Numbered from the stretch's first letter, positions 52,125 to 61,550 are shown. The stretch is 64,000 bases of DNA from an uncultured Alphaproteobacteria bacterium (GCA_937892955.1 CALBKH010000084.1:119535-183534); one strand, 5' to 3'. Made by a program: numbers and translations. Notes: a model not told the origin generated them from the letters alone.

Positions 52125-53450
52125 TCAGAAGCTCTCGATGCGGATGAAACGCGGGGGGCTCGAGACGTGCCCGTCGGTTTCGACTTGGGCCAATGCCTCG
52201 CGGATGGCCCGCTCAGTGGTCTGGTAGGTCAGCATGATCACCGGTTGCGGCTCGTGCGGCGCCGCTTCGCCCGGCGCATCCGCCGAGGGCCGCCGCGCCC
52301 GCTGCACGATCGACTCCAGCGAGATCCCCTTCTCCGCCATGCGCGTCGCGATCGCCGCGAAGGCGCCGGGACGATCGTGGACGGTGAGGCGGACGTAGTA
52401 GCCGCCCGAATGCCCCGAAACGTTCGAGGCGACGTAGGGCGTCATGTGCTCGGCCGGCTTGCCCATGGTGGAGAGCGCCGTGCCGCGGGCGATGTCGGCG
52501 ATGTCGGAGACCACCGACGAGGCGGTGGCGTCGCCGCCGGCGCCCGGACCGACCAGCATCAGCTTGCCGACGAAGTCGGCCTCGACCGCCACAGCGTTCA
52601 AGACGCCGTCGATACGGGCGATCGCCGAGGACTTCGGCACCATGGTCGGGTGCACCCGCTGCTCGATGCCGCCGCCGGGGCCGCGCTCGGCGATGCCCAG
52701 GAGCTTGATCTTGTAGCCGAGTTCGTCGGCCTTCTCGATGTCGTCGAGGGTGATCTCGGTGATCCCCTCCACCGAGATGGCGTCGACGTCGATCTCGCTG
52801 CCGAAGGCGAGCGAGGTGAGCAGCGCCAGCTTGTGCGCTGTGTCGAAGCCGCCGACGTCGAAGGTCGGATCGGCCTCGGCGTAGCCGAGCCGCTGCGCCT
52901 CGGCGAGGCAGGTCTCGAACGACAGCCGCTCCGCCTGCATTCGGGTGAGGATGTAGTTGCAGGTGCCGTTGAGGATGCCGAAGACGCGGGAGACGCGATT
53001 GCCGGCGAGGCTCTCGCGCAGCGTCTTGATGATCGGGATGCCGCCGGCCACCGCCGCCTCGAAGTTGAGGCTGACACCGCGCTTCTCGGCGAGGCGCGCG
53101 AGTTCGACGCCGTGCTTGGCGAGCAGCGCCTTGTTGGCCGTCACCACGTGTTTGCCGGACGAGAGCGCCGCACGCACCGAGGCTTCCGCCGCACCGCCGG
53201 CGCCGCCCATCAGCTCGACGAAGACGTCGATGTCGGGGCTCTCGGCGAGCCTCACCGGGTCCTGGAACCAGTTGATGCCGGTGAGATCGATACCGCGATC
53301 CTTGGTCTTGTCGCGCGCCGAGACGGCTCGGACCACCACCTTGCGCCCGCAGCGCTGGGAGAGATCGTCGGCATGTTTCTGCAACACCTGGACGACCGAG
53401 GCACCGACGACGCCGAGGCCGGCGATGCCGAGACGAAGAGTGGACTGCAT
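52125..53450 (-). CDS. hom: Homoserine dehydrogenase
   Basis: A 441-residue NAD(P)H-dependent enzyme that reduces aspartate semialdehyde to homoserine for threonine and methionine synthesis. N-terminal Rossmann motif GLGVVGASVV; catalytic domain with HVVTANKALLAKHG, AAVAGGIPIIKTLRESLAGN and GILNGTCNYILTRM; PTFDVGGFDTAHKLALL; then a C-terminal ACT domain (YYVRLTVHDRPGAFAAIATRM) that confers threonine feedback. Length matches ACT-bearing Hom. It lies 118 bp downstream of the aminotransferase gene; a small hairpin (53491-53509) lies in that gap. Confidence 0.95.
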   Translation of the reverse strand: MQSTLRLGIAGLGVVGASVVQVLQKHADDLSQRCGRKVVVRAVSARDKTKDRGIDLTGINWFQDPVRLAESPDIDVFVELMGGAGGAAEASVRAALSSGKHVVTANKALLAKHGVELARLAEKRGVSLNFEAAVAGGIPIIKTLRESLAGNRVSRVFGILNGTCNYILTRMQAERLSFETCLAEAQRLGYAEADPTFDVGGFDTAHKLALLTSLAFGSEIDVDAISVEGITEITLDDIEKADELGYKIKLLGIAERGPGGGIEQRVHPTMVPKSSAIARIDGVLNAVAVEADFVGKLMLVGPGAGGDATASSVVSDIADIARGTALSTMGKPAEHMTPYVASNVSGHSGGYYVRLTVHDRPGAFAAIATRMAEKGISLESIVQRARRPSADAPGEAAPHEPQPVIMLTYQTTERAIREALAQVETDGHVSSPPRFIRIESF

Positions 53451-53568
53451 GGGAGAGATCCCGTGAGAAGGGCGGGAGGGGCGCGGCGCGGTCCGGGTGG
53501 TGCCCGGACCCGGTCGCTCACGTCCCCCGACCCTGAGGGTGAGACGGCGGGTCGAACGACGCTCGGCC

Positions 53569-54780
53569 TCAGGCCGAGAGCGGAATGACGTTGTGCAACG
53601 TCTTGTCGGCCGTCTCGAAGAAGCGACGGATGTTGCGCGCCGCCTGACGCAGACGCTGCTCGTTCTCGACCAGTGCGAGGCGCACGTATTCGTCGCCCTG
53701 CTCGCCGAAGCCGATGCCCGGCGCCACCGCCACCTCGGCCTTCTCGATCAGGAGCTTGGAGAACTCGACCGAGCCGAGATGACGGAACTTCTCGGGGATC
53801 CGGGCCCAGGCGAACATCGACGCCGTGGGAGCGGGAATCGGGAAACCGGCCTTCTCGAAGGCGTCGACCATGACGTCGCGGCGCTTCTTGTAGACTTCGC
53901 GGATCTCGGCGATGCAATCGTCGCCGGAGTTCAGCGCGTGGCTCGCCGCCACCTGGATCGGCGTGTAGGCGCCGTAGTCGAGGTAGGACTTGACCCGGGT
54001 CAGCGCCCCGATCAGCCGCTCGTTGCCGACCGCGAAGCCCATCCGCCAACCCGGCATCGAGAACGACTTCGACATCGAGGTGAACTCGACCGCCACATCG
54101 ACGGCGCCCGGCACCTGCAGCACCGACGGCGGCGGGTTGTCGTCGAAATAGATCTCGGAATAGGCGAGATCGGAGAGCACGAAGAGCTCGTGCTTCTTCG
54201 CGAAGGCGATGACGTCCTTGTAGAAGTCGAGATCGGCGGTCACCGCCGTCGGGTTCGACGGGTAGCACAGGATGACGGCGATCGGCTTCGGGATCGAATG
54301 GGCGACCGCCCGTTCCATCGCGTGGAAGAACTCCGGTCCCGGCTCGATCGGGATCGAGCGGATGACGCCGCCGACCATCAGGAAGCCGAAGGCATGGATC
54401 GGGTAGCTCGGGTTCGGGCACATCACCACGTCGCCCGGCGCGGTGATCGCCTGGGCCATGTTGGCGAAGCCTTCCTTCGACCCCAGCGTCGCGACGATCT
54501 GGGTGTCGGGATTGAGCTTCACGCCGAACCGGCGCTCGTAGTAGTTCGCCTGAGCCCGACGCAGACCCTGGATGCCCTTCGACGAGGAATAGCGGTTGGT
54601 CCGCGGCTTGCCGATCGTCTCGATCAGCTTCTCCTCGATGAAGCGCGGCGTCGGAAGGTCGGGATTGCCCATGCCGAGATCGATGATGTCGGCGCCCGCT
54701 GCTCGCGCCTGGGCCTTGAGACGGTTGACCTGCTCGAAGACGTAAACCGGCAGCCGCCGGATCTTGTGGAACTCGTCCAT
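53569..54780 (-). CDS. Class I/II PLP-dependent aminotransferase (alanine/diaminopimelate aminotransferase-like)
   Basis: A 403-residue fold-type I transaminase. PLP Lys238 in TSMSKSFSMPGWRMGF; NPTA motif as YPSNPTAVT; Tyr in LSDLAYSEIYFDD; C-terminal Arg in EYVRLALVENEQR. Close to the AlaC/LL-diaminopimelate aminotransferase-like branch that is routinely encoded just upstream of hom in alphaproteobacteria. Amino donor and acceptor cannot be fixed by reading; alanine-glutamate or aspartate-related activities are likely given its partner hom. It is first in the block; promoters lie in 54781-55042. Confidence 0.9.
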   Translation of the reverse strand: MDEFHKIRRLPVYVFEQVNRLKAQARAAGADIIDLGMGNPDLPTPRFIEEKLIETIGKPRTNRYSSSKGIQGLRRAQANYYERRFGVKLNPDTQIVATLGSKEGFANMAQAITAPGDVVMCPNPSYPIHAFGFLMVGGVIRSIPIEPGPEFFHAMERAVAHSIPKPIAVILCYPSNPTAVTADLDFYKDVIAFAKKHELFVLSDLAYSEIYFDDNPPPSVLQVPGAVDVAVEFTSMSKSFSMPGWRMGFAVGNERLIGALTRVKSYLDYGAYTPIQVAASHALNSGDDCIAEIREVYKKRRDVMVDAFEKAGFPIPAPTASMFAWARIPEKFRHLGSVEFSKLLIEKAEVAVAPGIGFGEQGDEYVRLALVENEQRLRQAARNIRRFFETADKTLHNVIPLSA

Positions 54781-55042
54781 GGGTCCAGACCTTCTCGTGG
54801 CCTCGCCGGGCGGCGCCCGACGAAATCTTCTCTCGCGCTCGCTCCGTCCGCGCCCTTCGCGGATCGGCGCCGAACCGCCATCCTACTCGATCGCTCCGCG
54901 ATGTGGCCGAACGACGGCGGCCCGTGTCGCGAAGGGACCGCCTTTTAACAGATGTCGCCGAACTTGACATCCATCGAACGACGGGAGATCGCCGTTCGAT
55001 CGCCCTCCGCGCCGGCCGTTCGCGGCGCCACCACCATCGCCG

Positions 55043-55456
55043 TCACGGCTGACCCGGCGCCTTGCCCGATTCGATCTGCTGCAACGCTTCGGCCTTGGAG
55101 CGGCGCCCGAGTTCCTTCAACTCCTGGACCACCGACTGCGGCGTTCCCCCGGCGCTCGACCGCTGACGCTCGCCCAGTGCCATCAACTCGGCCTCGAGCC
55201 GATCGCGCTCCTCCTCGGTGCGGACCTGCGCCCTCGTCGGCGACGCGGTGTCGACGTTGACGTTCGGATAGCCGTCGGCGCCGGTATGGGCGGGCGGCGG
55301 CAGATCGGTCCGCATCACCGTCGAAGGCTGTGCCGGCGCGACGACGACGGGTGCGGTCTCCGCGACCGGATTCGGCGTCACGGCGTAGTCGCCGCTCGAA
55401 CAACCGGCGAGCATCAGGGCGAGCCCGACGGCAATCGATCGCGGAACCGACCTCAA
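55043..55456 (-). CDS. Small lipoprotein
   Basis: About 137 residues from a TTG at 55456, chosen because it gives a short charged n-region and signal (VPRSIAVGLALMLAGCSS) with lipobox LAGC. Longer starts up to 55657 exist but would bury the signal. The mature part has a disordered Pro/Val/Thr region (VTPNPVAETAPVVVAPAQP) and a C-terminal charged helix (ERDRLEAELMALGERQRSS, then ELKELGRRSKAEALQQIE). Anchored to a membrane by Cys lipidation. Family not recognised. Divergent from phaC. Confidence 0.65.
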   Translation of the reverse strand: MRSVPRSIAVGLALMLAGCSSGDYAVTPNPVAETAPVVVAPAQPSTVMRTDLPPPAHTGADGYPNVNVDTASPTRAQVRTEEERDRLEAELMALGERQRSSAGGTPQSVVQELKELGRRSKAEALQQIESGKAPGQP

Positions 55457-55655
55457 CCGAAATGCTATGGAATTCTGCGTTGCCGGTTTCACCGCGACCT
55501 GCGAGCATTCTGCGTTACGATGGTGCGCGATGATAGCGGTTCCCGGCGGTTTGTCACCGGATCGCATGTCGCGTCTCCGCGAGCGATGCGTCATGGTGCC
55601 GGCGCCGCGTTCGTTCGAGGAAAAGAGAATCGCCGGCAGGGGGGAAGTGACGTTC

Positions 55656-57461
55656 ATGGCCGAAATCGACGGTAACTCGTTCCTACGCTACATGATCGAC
55701 GATCCGGAGGCCTTCGCGCAGAACTTCGCCCGGGCGATCGAGCAGGCCGGAAAGGCCGCCGCCGCCTATCTGAAGCCGCGCGAGACCGGCGAGGCATCGC
55801 TCGACATGAGCGCCGACATCGCCAACGTCACCAAGACACTGGCGCAGGTCGGCGAGTACTGGCTCGCCGATCCGCAACGCGCCATCGCCGCTCAGAACCG
55901 CCTGATGCACGGCTGGATGGATCTGTGGTCGACGACCCTGAGGCGGATGGGCGGCGAGGAGGTCTCCCCCGTCGCGCAGCCCGATCCGAAGGACAAGCGC
56001 TTCCAGGATCCGGAGTGGCAGGAGAACGCCTTCTTCGACTTCCTCAAGCAGTTCTACCTGATCACCTCGCGCTGGGCCGAGAACCTCGTCGACGAGGCCG
56101 GCTCACTCGACGAGCACACCCGCGCCAAGGCCGACTTCTACGTCAAGCAGATCACCGCGGCGCTCGCCCCGTCGAACTTCCTGATGACCAATCCGGAACT
56201 CCTGCGCGAGACCATGTCGACCAACGGCGAGAATCTCGCCCGCGGCCTCAAGATGCTCGCCGAGGACATCGCCGCCGGCGGCGGCGACCTCAAGATCCGC
56301 CAGTCCGATGCCAGCCGATTCGAGGTCGGCAAGAATCTGGCGATGACGCCGGGCAAGGTGGTCTTCCAGAACGACGTCTGTCAGGTGATCCAGTACGAGC
56401 CGACGACCAGGGACGTGCGGCGGCGTCCGCTCCTCATCGTGCCGCCGTGGATCAACAAGTTCTACATTCTCGATCTCAACCCGGAGAAGAGCTTCATCCG
56501 CTGGGCCGTCGACCAGGGCGACACGGTGTTCGTCATCTCCTGGGTGAACCCCGACGAGCGTCAGGCCCAGAAGGGCTTCGAACACTACATGAAGGAGGGC
56601 ATCCTCACCGCCGTCGACGTGATCGAGAAGGCGACCGGCGAACGCGAGGTCGACACCATCGGCTACTGCGTCGGCGGCACCCTGCTCGCGGTGACGTTGG
56701 CGTGGTGCGCCGCCACCGGCGACGACCGCATCGCCTCCGCGACCTTCTTCACCACCCAGGTCGATTTCAAATACGCCGGCGACCTGAAGATCTTCGCCGA
56801 CGAGGAGCAGATCGCCCAGATCGAAGAGAAGATGCGCGCCAAGGGCTACCTCGAGGGTCGCTCGATGGCCACCGCCTTCAACATGCTGCGCTCGAACGAC
56901 CTGATCTGGCCCTACTTCATCAACAACTACCTGAAGGGCAAAGAGCCCTTCCCCTTCGACCTGCTCTATTGGAACTCCGATTCGACGCGGATGCCGGCGA
57001 CGAACCACAGCTACTACCTGCGCAACTGCTACCTGGAGAACAACCTCTCCCAGGGCCGCATGGAACTCGCCGGGGTGAAGCTGGACCTCTCCAAGGTGAC
57101 GGTCCCGGTCTACAACCTCGCCGCCCGCGAAGACCACATCGCCCCGGCGCGCTCGGTGTTCGAGGGCTGCAAGTACTTCGGCGGCGACGTCCAATACGTC
57201 CTCGCCGGCTCCGGTCACATCGCCGGCGTGGTCAATCCGGCCGGCAAGCCGAAGTACCAGTTCTGGACCAACGGCAAGCCGGAAGGCACGCTCGAGGACT
57301 GGATCGCCGGCGCCACCGAAACGCCCGGCACCTGGTGGCCGCACTGGCAGGCCTGGCTCACCTCGCTCGCCCCGGAGACGGTCCCCGCCCGCAAACCCGG
57401 CGGCAAGAAGCTCAAGCCCATCGAGGACGCGCCCGGCTCCTACGTCAAGATCAAGGCGTGA
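55656..57461 (+). CDS. phaC: Class I poly(3-hydroxyalkanoate) synthase PhaC
   Basis: A 601-residue polymerase that builds PHB from (R)-3-hydroxybutyryl-CoA on granules. Catalytic triad: Cys338 in the lipase-like box GYCVGG, Asp493 in REDHIAP, His521 in GSGHIAG. The N-terminal domain (1-230) with WQENAFFDFLKQFYL and the conserved PPWINKFYILDL and WTNGKPEG are class I hallmarks; no phaE or phaR adjoins. ATG at 55656 with GGGGGAAG upstream. phaA/B are not in the window. A perfect hairpin terminator follows. Confidence 0.96.
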   Translation: MAEIDGNSFLRYMIDDPEAFAQNFARAIEQAGKAAAAYLKPRETGEASLDMSADIANVTKTLAQVGEYWLADPQRAIAAQNRLMHGWMDLWSTTLRRMGGEEVSPVAQPDPKDKRFQDPEWQENAFFDFLKQFYLITSRWAENLVDEAGSLDEHTRAKADFYVKQITAALAPSNFLMTNPELLRETMSTNGENLARGLKMLAEDIAAGGGDLKIRQSDASRFEVGKNLAMTPGKVVFQNDVCQVIQYEPTTRDVRRRPLLIVPPWINKFYILDLNPEKSFIRWAVDQGDTVFVISWVNPDERQAQKGFEHYMKEGILTAVDVIEKATGEREVDTIGYCVGGTLLAVTLAWCAATGDDRIASATFFTTQVDFKYAGDLKIFADEEQIAQIEEKMRAKGYLEGRSMATAFNMLRSNDLIWPYFINNYLKGKEPFPFDLLYWNSDSTRMPATNHSYYLRNCYLENNLSQGRMELAGVKLDLSKVTVPVYNLAAREDHIAPARSVFEGCKYFGGDVQYVLAGSGHIAGVVNPAGKPKYQFWTNGKPEGTLEDWIAGATETPGTWWPHWQAWLTSLAPETVPARKPGGKKLKPIEDAPGSYVKIKA

Positions 57462-57479
57462 TCGCACGAAGCATCGAAC

Positions 57480-57510
57480 GAAGGGCGCCCCGAGGCGCCC
57501 TTCGGCGTTT
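57480..57510 (+). terminator. Intrinsic terminator of phaC
   Basis: GAAGGGCGCC (57480-57489) pairs perfectly with GGCGCCCTTC (57494-57503) around CCGA, then GGCGTTT. It lies 18 bp after the phaC stop; the bluB end is 25 bp further. Confidence 0.75.
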
Positions 57511-57534
57511 CGGGGGTGCCGCAGCCCGTAGGCC

Positions 57535-58284
57535 TCACCCTCGCCGTCCCCAACCGTCCTCGAACACCAGTTCGTCGAGCGCCAACCGTGCCCGCCAGCG
57601 ACGTTGCTCGAGCTCGGGCGAGGAATGCAGCTTCTCGACCTTGCCGAGACAGAGATAGGCGACGATCTCGATCCGCTCGGGAATCCCGAGGATCTCGCGC
57701 AGATCACTCTTCTCGAAGATCGACACCCAGCCGACACCGATGCCCTCTGCCCGCGCCGCCAGCCACAGGTTCTGCACCGCGCAGACGCAGGAATAGAGAT
57801 CCATCGCCGCGTCGTGGGTGCGCCCCAGCACCACCGGACCGCAACGGTCGCGATCGCAGGTGACGACGATGTGGACCGGCGCCTCGCGCAGCCCCTCGAG
57901 CTTCAGCAGCCGGTAGGCCTCGCCGGCGGCATCGCCGAAGAGATCGGCCGCCGCCGCGTTCGCCCGGGTGAACGCCCCGTGCACCCGCTCGCGCACCGCC
58001 GGGTCGCGCACCACGACGAAGTTCCACGGCTGCATGAAGCCGACCGACGGCGCCCGATGCGCGGCCTCGAGCAGACGCCGCAGCACCGCCGGGTCGATCG
58101 GATCGGGCAGGAACTCGTTGCGCACGTCGCGCCGCGTCTCGATCGCCCGGTAGACGGCGGCGCGATCGGCCTCCGGAAAGGGCCCTGCCTCGACGAAGTC
58201 GAGCGGCGGAGACATGGCGGCGGAGACGGACGAATACGGCGACGCCGGCGCATCGGCGCGCGGCGGAACGGAGTGGCGCGGCAT
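57535..58284 (-). CDS. bluB: 5,6-Dimethylbenzimidazole synthase BluB
   Basis: A 249-residue nitroreductase-fold enzyme that breaks down FMNH2 with oxygen to make 5,6-dimethylbenzimidazole, the lower ligand of vitamin B12. Matching segments: IETRRDVRNEFLPDPIDPAVLRRLLEAAHRAPSVGFMQPWNF, and a middle with CDRDRCGPVVLGRTHDAAMDLYSCVCAVQNLWLAARAEGIGVGWVSIF. The ATG at 58284 has GAGGGG 7 nt upstream; the first 28 residues are an unconserved extension and an ATG at 58215 is possible. It is preceded by a cobalamin riboswitch, consistent with feedback by B12. No other cob gene follows. Confidence 0.93.
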   Translation of the reverse strand: MPRHSVPPRADAPASPYSSVSAAMSPPLDFVEAGPFPEADRAAVYRAIETRRDVRNEFLPDPIDPAVLRRLLEAAHRAPSVGFMQPWNFVVVRDPAVRERVHGAFTRANAAAADLFGDAAGEAYRLLKLEGLREAPVHIVVTCDRDRCGPVVLGRTHDAAMDLYSCVCAVQNLWLAARAEGIGVGWVSIFEKSDLREILGIPERIEIVAYLCLGKVEKLHSSPELEQRRWRARLALDELVFEDGWGRRG

Positions 58285-58344
58285 CGGTGGACCCCTCGAA
58301 GCGCGGCGCGGTCGCCTCGCCGTCCGCGCGAGGATCCCTGTCGT

Positions 58345-58520
58345 GTCCGGCCGGTCTCCCGACTGAGGATCTCCCCTCTCCGGCGCCTTCCGAAGCTCTC
58401 GCCCCGTGGCGGATCGCGCTGCCGGCGCGGCCGGAGAAGTCCCCCTTCACGGTGTTGGGCACGTCGCGGAGTTCCACCGCGTTCCCGATTCTCCCACTGA
58501 CGCGGGCACCGAACCCGCCA
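58345..58520 (-). promoter_or_regulatory. Cobalamin (adenosylcobalamin) riboswitch upstream of bluB
   Basis: Read on the minus strand, the leader carries CGGGAACGCGGTGGAAC (58471-58487), matching the GGGAA-CGGTG-AA core, followed by CTCCGCGACGTGCCCAACAC, and ends with a textbook B12 box AGTCGGGAGACCGGCC (58349-58364). The 5' part GGTTCGGTGCCCGC (up to about 58516) fits the first stem. Downstream, CCTCGC/GCGAGG (58315-58333) can form a hairpin before the bluB ribosome site and may be part of the expression switch. The type is secure; exact ends are approximate. Confidence 0.88.
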
Positions 58521-58628
58521 TCTGTGGCACGCTCTCGCCCGCCCGTCGAGCCGCCCGAGACGACGAACCGCCCGCGTCGCCGGCGGCGGGCCGTGCGTTC
58601 ACGATCGAGGACGCCCCCCGAACGCGAA

Positions 58629-58652
58629 GAGGGCGACTTCGCCGTCGCCCTC
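58629..58652 (-). terminator. Terminator-like hairpin after argC
   Basis: GAGGGCGAC (58629-58637) and GTCGCCCTC (58644-58652), loop TTCGCC; 30 bp past the argC stop on the minus strand. T-run weak (TCTTCGCGTT). Confidence 0.6.
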
Positions 58653-58681
58653 TCGGAAGAATTCGCGGATGCCGTTCTCGA

Positions 58682-59725
58682 TCAGGGGAAGACGCCGACC
58701 GCCTCGAGCCCGAGGTCTTCGCGCCAGCCCATCATGACGTTCATGTTCTGGATCGCCTGGCCGGAAGCGCCCTTCACCAGATTGTCGATGACGCACATGA
58801 CGATCGCCCGGCCGGCCCGGCGGTCCTTGGCGACCGAGATGTAGGCCCGGTTGGAGCCGCGCACGTGGCGCGTCTGCGGCACCGCGCCGAAGGGCAGCAC
58901 CTTGACGAAAGTCTCGTCGGCGAAACGCTTGTCGAGGATCTCGGCGAGCGACTGCGGCGTCGCCTCGCCGACGCAACGAACGTAGATCGTCGCCAGCATG
59001 CCGCGGTTCATCGGCACCAGATGCGGCGTGAAGGACGCCACCACCGGCCGCCCGGCGGCGCGGGAGAAACCCTCCTCGAGCTCGGCCATGTGGCGGTGAT
59101 GCCCGACACCATAGGCGTGATAGCCCTCGGACACCTCGGTGAAGAGGTTCGCCTCCTTCACCGACCGCCCCGCCCCCGAGACGCCCGACGCCGCATCGAT
59201 GACGATCTCGTCCGGATCGATGGCACCGGCCTCGAGGAGCGGGATGAGCGGAAGCTGCGAGCAGGTGGTGTAGCAGCCCGGATTGGCGACCAGACGGGCC
59301 TTCGCCACGCGCTCGCGGGCGAACTCGGTGATGCCGTAGACGGCTTCCTTCTGCAGCTCGAGCGCCTGATGGGCGTGGCCGTACCAGTACTCGTAGGCCG
59401 CCGGGTCGGAGAGACGGAAATCGGCGGAGAGATCGACGATCCTGATCCGCGCCGGCACCGTCTTCAGCACCTCCTGGGTGGTGGCGTGCGGCAGCGCGCA
59501 GAACACCAGATCGACGCCGTCCCAATCCACCTCGGCGATGGTGACGAGACGCGGCAGATCGAGCCCGATGAACTGCGGGAAGGCTTCCGCCATGGTCGAA
59601 CCGGCCTTTCGGTCGGCGGTCAACGCGGCGATGCGCACCTTCGGGTGGACGAGCAGGAACCGGAGCAGTTCCGCCCCGGTGTAGCCGGAAGCGCCGAGGA
59701 TGGCGACGTTGATCGTCTCGGACAT
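58682..59725 (-). CDS. argC: N-acetyl-gamma-glutamyl-phosphate reductase ArgC
   Basis: A 347-residue enzyme that reduces N-acetylglutamyl phosphate to the semialdehyde in arginine synthesis. NADP-binding GASGYTGAELLRFL at 11-24; catalytic Cys151 in VANPGCYTTCSQLPL; DAASGVSGAGRSVKE and HRHMAE near the His site; C-terminal VIDNLVKGASGQAIQNMNVMMG. Length and all motifs normal. ATG at 59725. argE is elsewhere in the window. Confidence 0.97.
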   Translation of the reverse strand: MSETINVAILGASGYTGAELLRFLLVHPKVRIAALTADRKAGSTMAEAFPQFIGLDLPRLVTIAEVDWDGVDLVFCALPHATTQEVLKTVPARIRIVDLSADFRLSDPAAYEYWYGHAHQALELQKEAVYGITEFARERVAKARLVANPGCYTTCSQLPLIPLLEAGAIDPDEIVIDAASGVSGAGRSVKEANLFTEVSEGYHAYGVGHHRHMAELEEGFSRAAGRPVVASFTPHLVPMNRGMLATIYVRCVGEATPQSLAEILDKRFADETFVKVLPFGAVPQTRHVRGSNRAYISVAKDRRAGRAIVMCVIDNLVKGASGQAIQNMNVMMGWREDLGLEAVGVFP

Positions 59726-59800
59726 CGGTCTCGATCCTTCGCGAAGAAATTCCGCGCGCCGGTATGACGGATTTCGGCGGCGAGGGGAAGAGCCCGCCGG

Positions 59801-60907
59801 CTACCCACCACCGCGCCCGACGCCCTCCTCCGGCGGCGAACCGAGGCGGACGTCGAAGCGCGCGCCCTTCCCTTCCGCCGCTTCGACGGCGATGCTCCAG
59901 CCGTGGTCGTCCGCGATCGACTTGACGATGGCGAGGCCGATGCCGGTTCCGGGATGATCCTCGCGACGATGCAACCGCTTGAAGGGTGCGAAGATCTCAC
60001 CGGCCCGGTGGGACGGGAAACCGACGCCTTCGTCGGCGACGGCGAGATGCACGACACCGTCGGCCGCGCGCCGGGCGGTGATCCGCACCACCGCCGCCTC
60101 GCCCGGCCGATGATACTTGAGGGCGTTGGAGACCAGGTTGGCGAGGAGCCGCTCCGCCTTGGCGGGATCGGCGTCGGCCGTCGCCTCGCCGACGTCGACC
60201 TCGACCCGCGCCCCCTCCTCCGCGATCGTCTGCGACAGCGCCGCCAGAACCACGTCGACGATCGCGGCGAGCCGAACCCGCCGCCGCTCGAGCGGCGTCT
60301 CGTGCAGCGTCGCCAAGGCGAGCACGTCCTGCACCAGCCGGCGGGCGTGGCGCGCCGACGCCGCCATCACGTCGGCGGCATAGGTCGCCTCGACCGTGTC
60401 GGCAGCGGCGAGCGCCGTCTTCAACATGTCGGCGAAGGCGGCGATCTTGCGCAGCGGCTCCTGGATGTCGTGCGAGGCGACATGGGCGAAGCGCGCCAAG
60501 TTCTCGTTCGCCTGTTCGAGTTGCTCGGTGTAGCCGCGGATGGCGCGTTCCGCATCCACACGCGCCGCGATGTCGACGACGAAGGCGAGAACCCCGACGC
60601 CGGCGATCGGGGTGAGGCCGATCTCGACCGGAAACTCGCACCCGTCGGCGCGCGTGGCGCGCAGATCGCGTCCCTCGCCCATCCGCCGCTTGGAAGGATG
60701 CCCGGCGAAGATGCCGCGCCGCGCCCGATGCCCATCTCGCTCGCCGATCGGCACCAGGATGTCGACCGAAGCCCCGACGAGATGGCCGCGGCCGTAGCCG
60801 AACATGCGTTCGCATTCCTCGTTGACCAGCCGGACCACGCCCTCGGCATCGACCAGAATCATCGCTGCCGGACAGGCTTCGACCGCGAGGCGGAACATGT
60901 CGTCCAT
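59801..60907 (-). CDS. PAS-domain sensor histidine kinase (cytosolic, phytochrome-kinase-like core)
   Basis: A 368-residue soluble kinase. The ATG at 60907 is chosen because GGGAGG lies 8 nt before it; longer starts exist. PAS domain 3-115 (AMILVDAEGVVRLVNEECERMFGYGRGHLVG and GCEFPVEIGLTPI); a coiled linker; HisKA with His146 in AHVASHDIQEPLRK, the form found in bacteriophytochrome-type kinases; HATPase with LVSNALKYHRPGE, ADEGVGF and TGIGLAIVKSI. The divergent gene encodes a CheY/Rcp1-like regulator, the usual partner for this kinase class. No membrane segment, so an internal signal is sensed; no heme or flavin Cys/His could be picked out. Confidence 0.9.
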   Translation of the reverse strand: MDDMFRLAVEACPAAMILVDAEGVVRLVNEECERMFGYGRGHLVGASVDILVPIGERDGHRARRGIFAGHPSKRRMGEGRDLRATRADGCEFPVEIGLTPIAGVGVLAFVVDIAARVDAERAIRGYTEQLEQANENLARFAHVASHDIQEPLRKIAAFADMLKTALAAADTVEATYAADVMAASARHARRLVQDVLALATLHETPLERRRVRLAAIVDVVLAALSQTIAEEGARVEVDVGEATADADPAKAERLLANLVSNALKYHRPGEAAVVRITARRAADGVVHLAVADEGVGFPSHRAGEIFAPFKRLHRREDHPGTGIGLAIVKSIADDHGWSIAVEAAEGKGARFDVRLGSPPEEGVGRGGG

Positions 60908-61060
60908 CCCCATTCCCTCCCTTTCGCGCGCCACGCCCGTTGCGACACTCCGCAAGGGTTGCATCCCGGCTCGGTTCTTTTGCGACCCGCACGCGGTTTC
61001 CCTTGCGTGATCCGTAGATGTGACATTTTATAAGGGAGAATACGTAGGGAGGGAGCGGCC

Positions 61061-61531
61061 GTGGGAAAGACCGGCGAACAGCGAAAGCCGCAGAACGTGC
61101 TGATCGTCGAGGATGATCCCGACGATGCCTATCTGTTGGAGCGCGCCCTGATCCGCGCGTCGGCGCTCGCCGGAACCACAGTCTACGTGTCGCGTTACGG
61201 TGACGGATGGGAGGCGATCCGCGCCGTCGGCCGCGGCGACATCGTCGGAGAACTGCCGGATTTCATCGTCGTCGACCTCAACATGCCGGTGATGGACGGC
61301 ATGCGCTTCCTCGAGGTGCTGCGCTCCGATCTGCGCCTCGGCAAACTGCCGACCTATGTGCTGACCACGTCGGACCGACCCGAGATCCACGGCGCCGCCC
61401 AGGAACGTGGCGCCGACTGCGTGTTCCAGAAGCCCGACACCCTTCTCGGCTACGTCGAACTGGCGCAGCTCATGTTCGCCGCCGCCCGCTTCGAGCACGC
61501 ACGCTACGCCGCCCACGGCGAACAGCGATGA
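61061..61531 (+). CDS. Single-domain response regulator (CheY/Rcp1-like)
   Basis: A 156-residue receiver without an output domain. Acidic pair in VEDDPDDAYLLERAL, phospho-acceptor Asp72 in IVVDLNMPVMDGM, Thr/Ser in LTTSDRPEI, and Lys in CVFQKPD. The insertion after beta-2 and RFLEVLRSDLRLGKLPTYVLTTS are typical of Rcp1-type regulators of phytochrome kinases. GTG start with GGAGG about 8 nt upstream. Divergent from the PAS kinase (153 bp gap) and probably its phospho-relay partner. Confidence 0.9.
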   Translation: MGKTGEQRKPQNVLIVEDDPDDAYLLERALIRASALAGTTVYVSRYGDGWEAIRAVGRGDIVGELPDFIVVDLNMPVMDGMRFLEVLRSDLRLGKLPTYVLTTSDRPEIHGAAQERGADCVFQKPDTLLGYVELAQLMFAAARFEHARYAAHGEQR

Positions 61532-61550
61532 ACCCGAGGGGCGGTGGACC

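Noticed and set aside
53491..53509. Attenuator before hom
   Set aside because: The hairpin has only 7 bp with a 5-nt loop and no T-run or leader peptide with Thr/Met codons; too weak to call.
58406..59767. Plus-strand protein covering the riboswitch and argC
   Set aside because: It is the antisense of argC and of a structured leader; composition is Arg/His/Asp-rich and no motif is seen.
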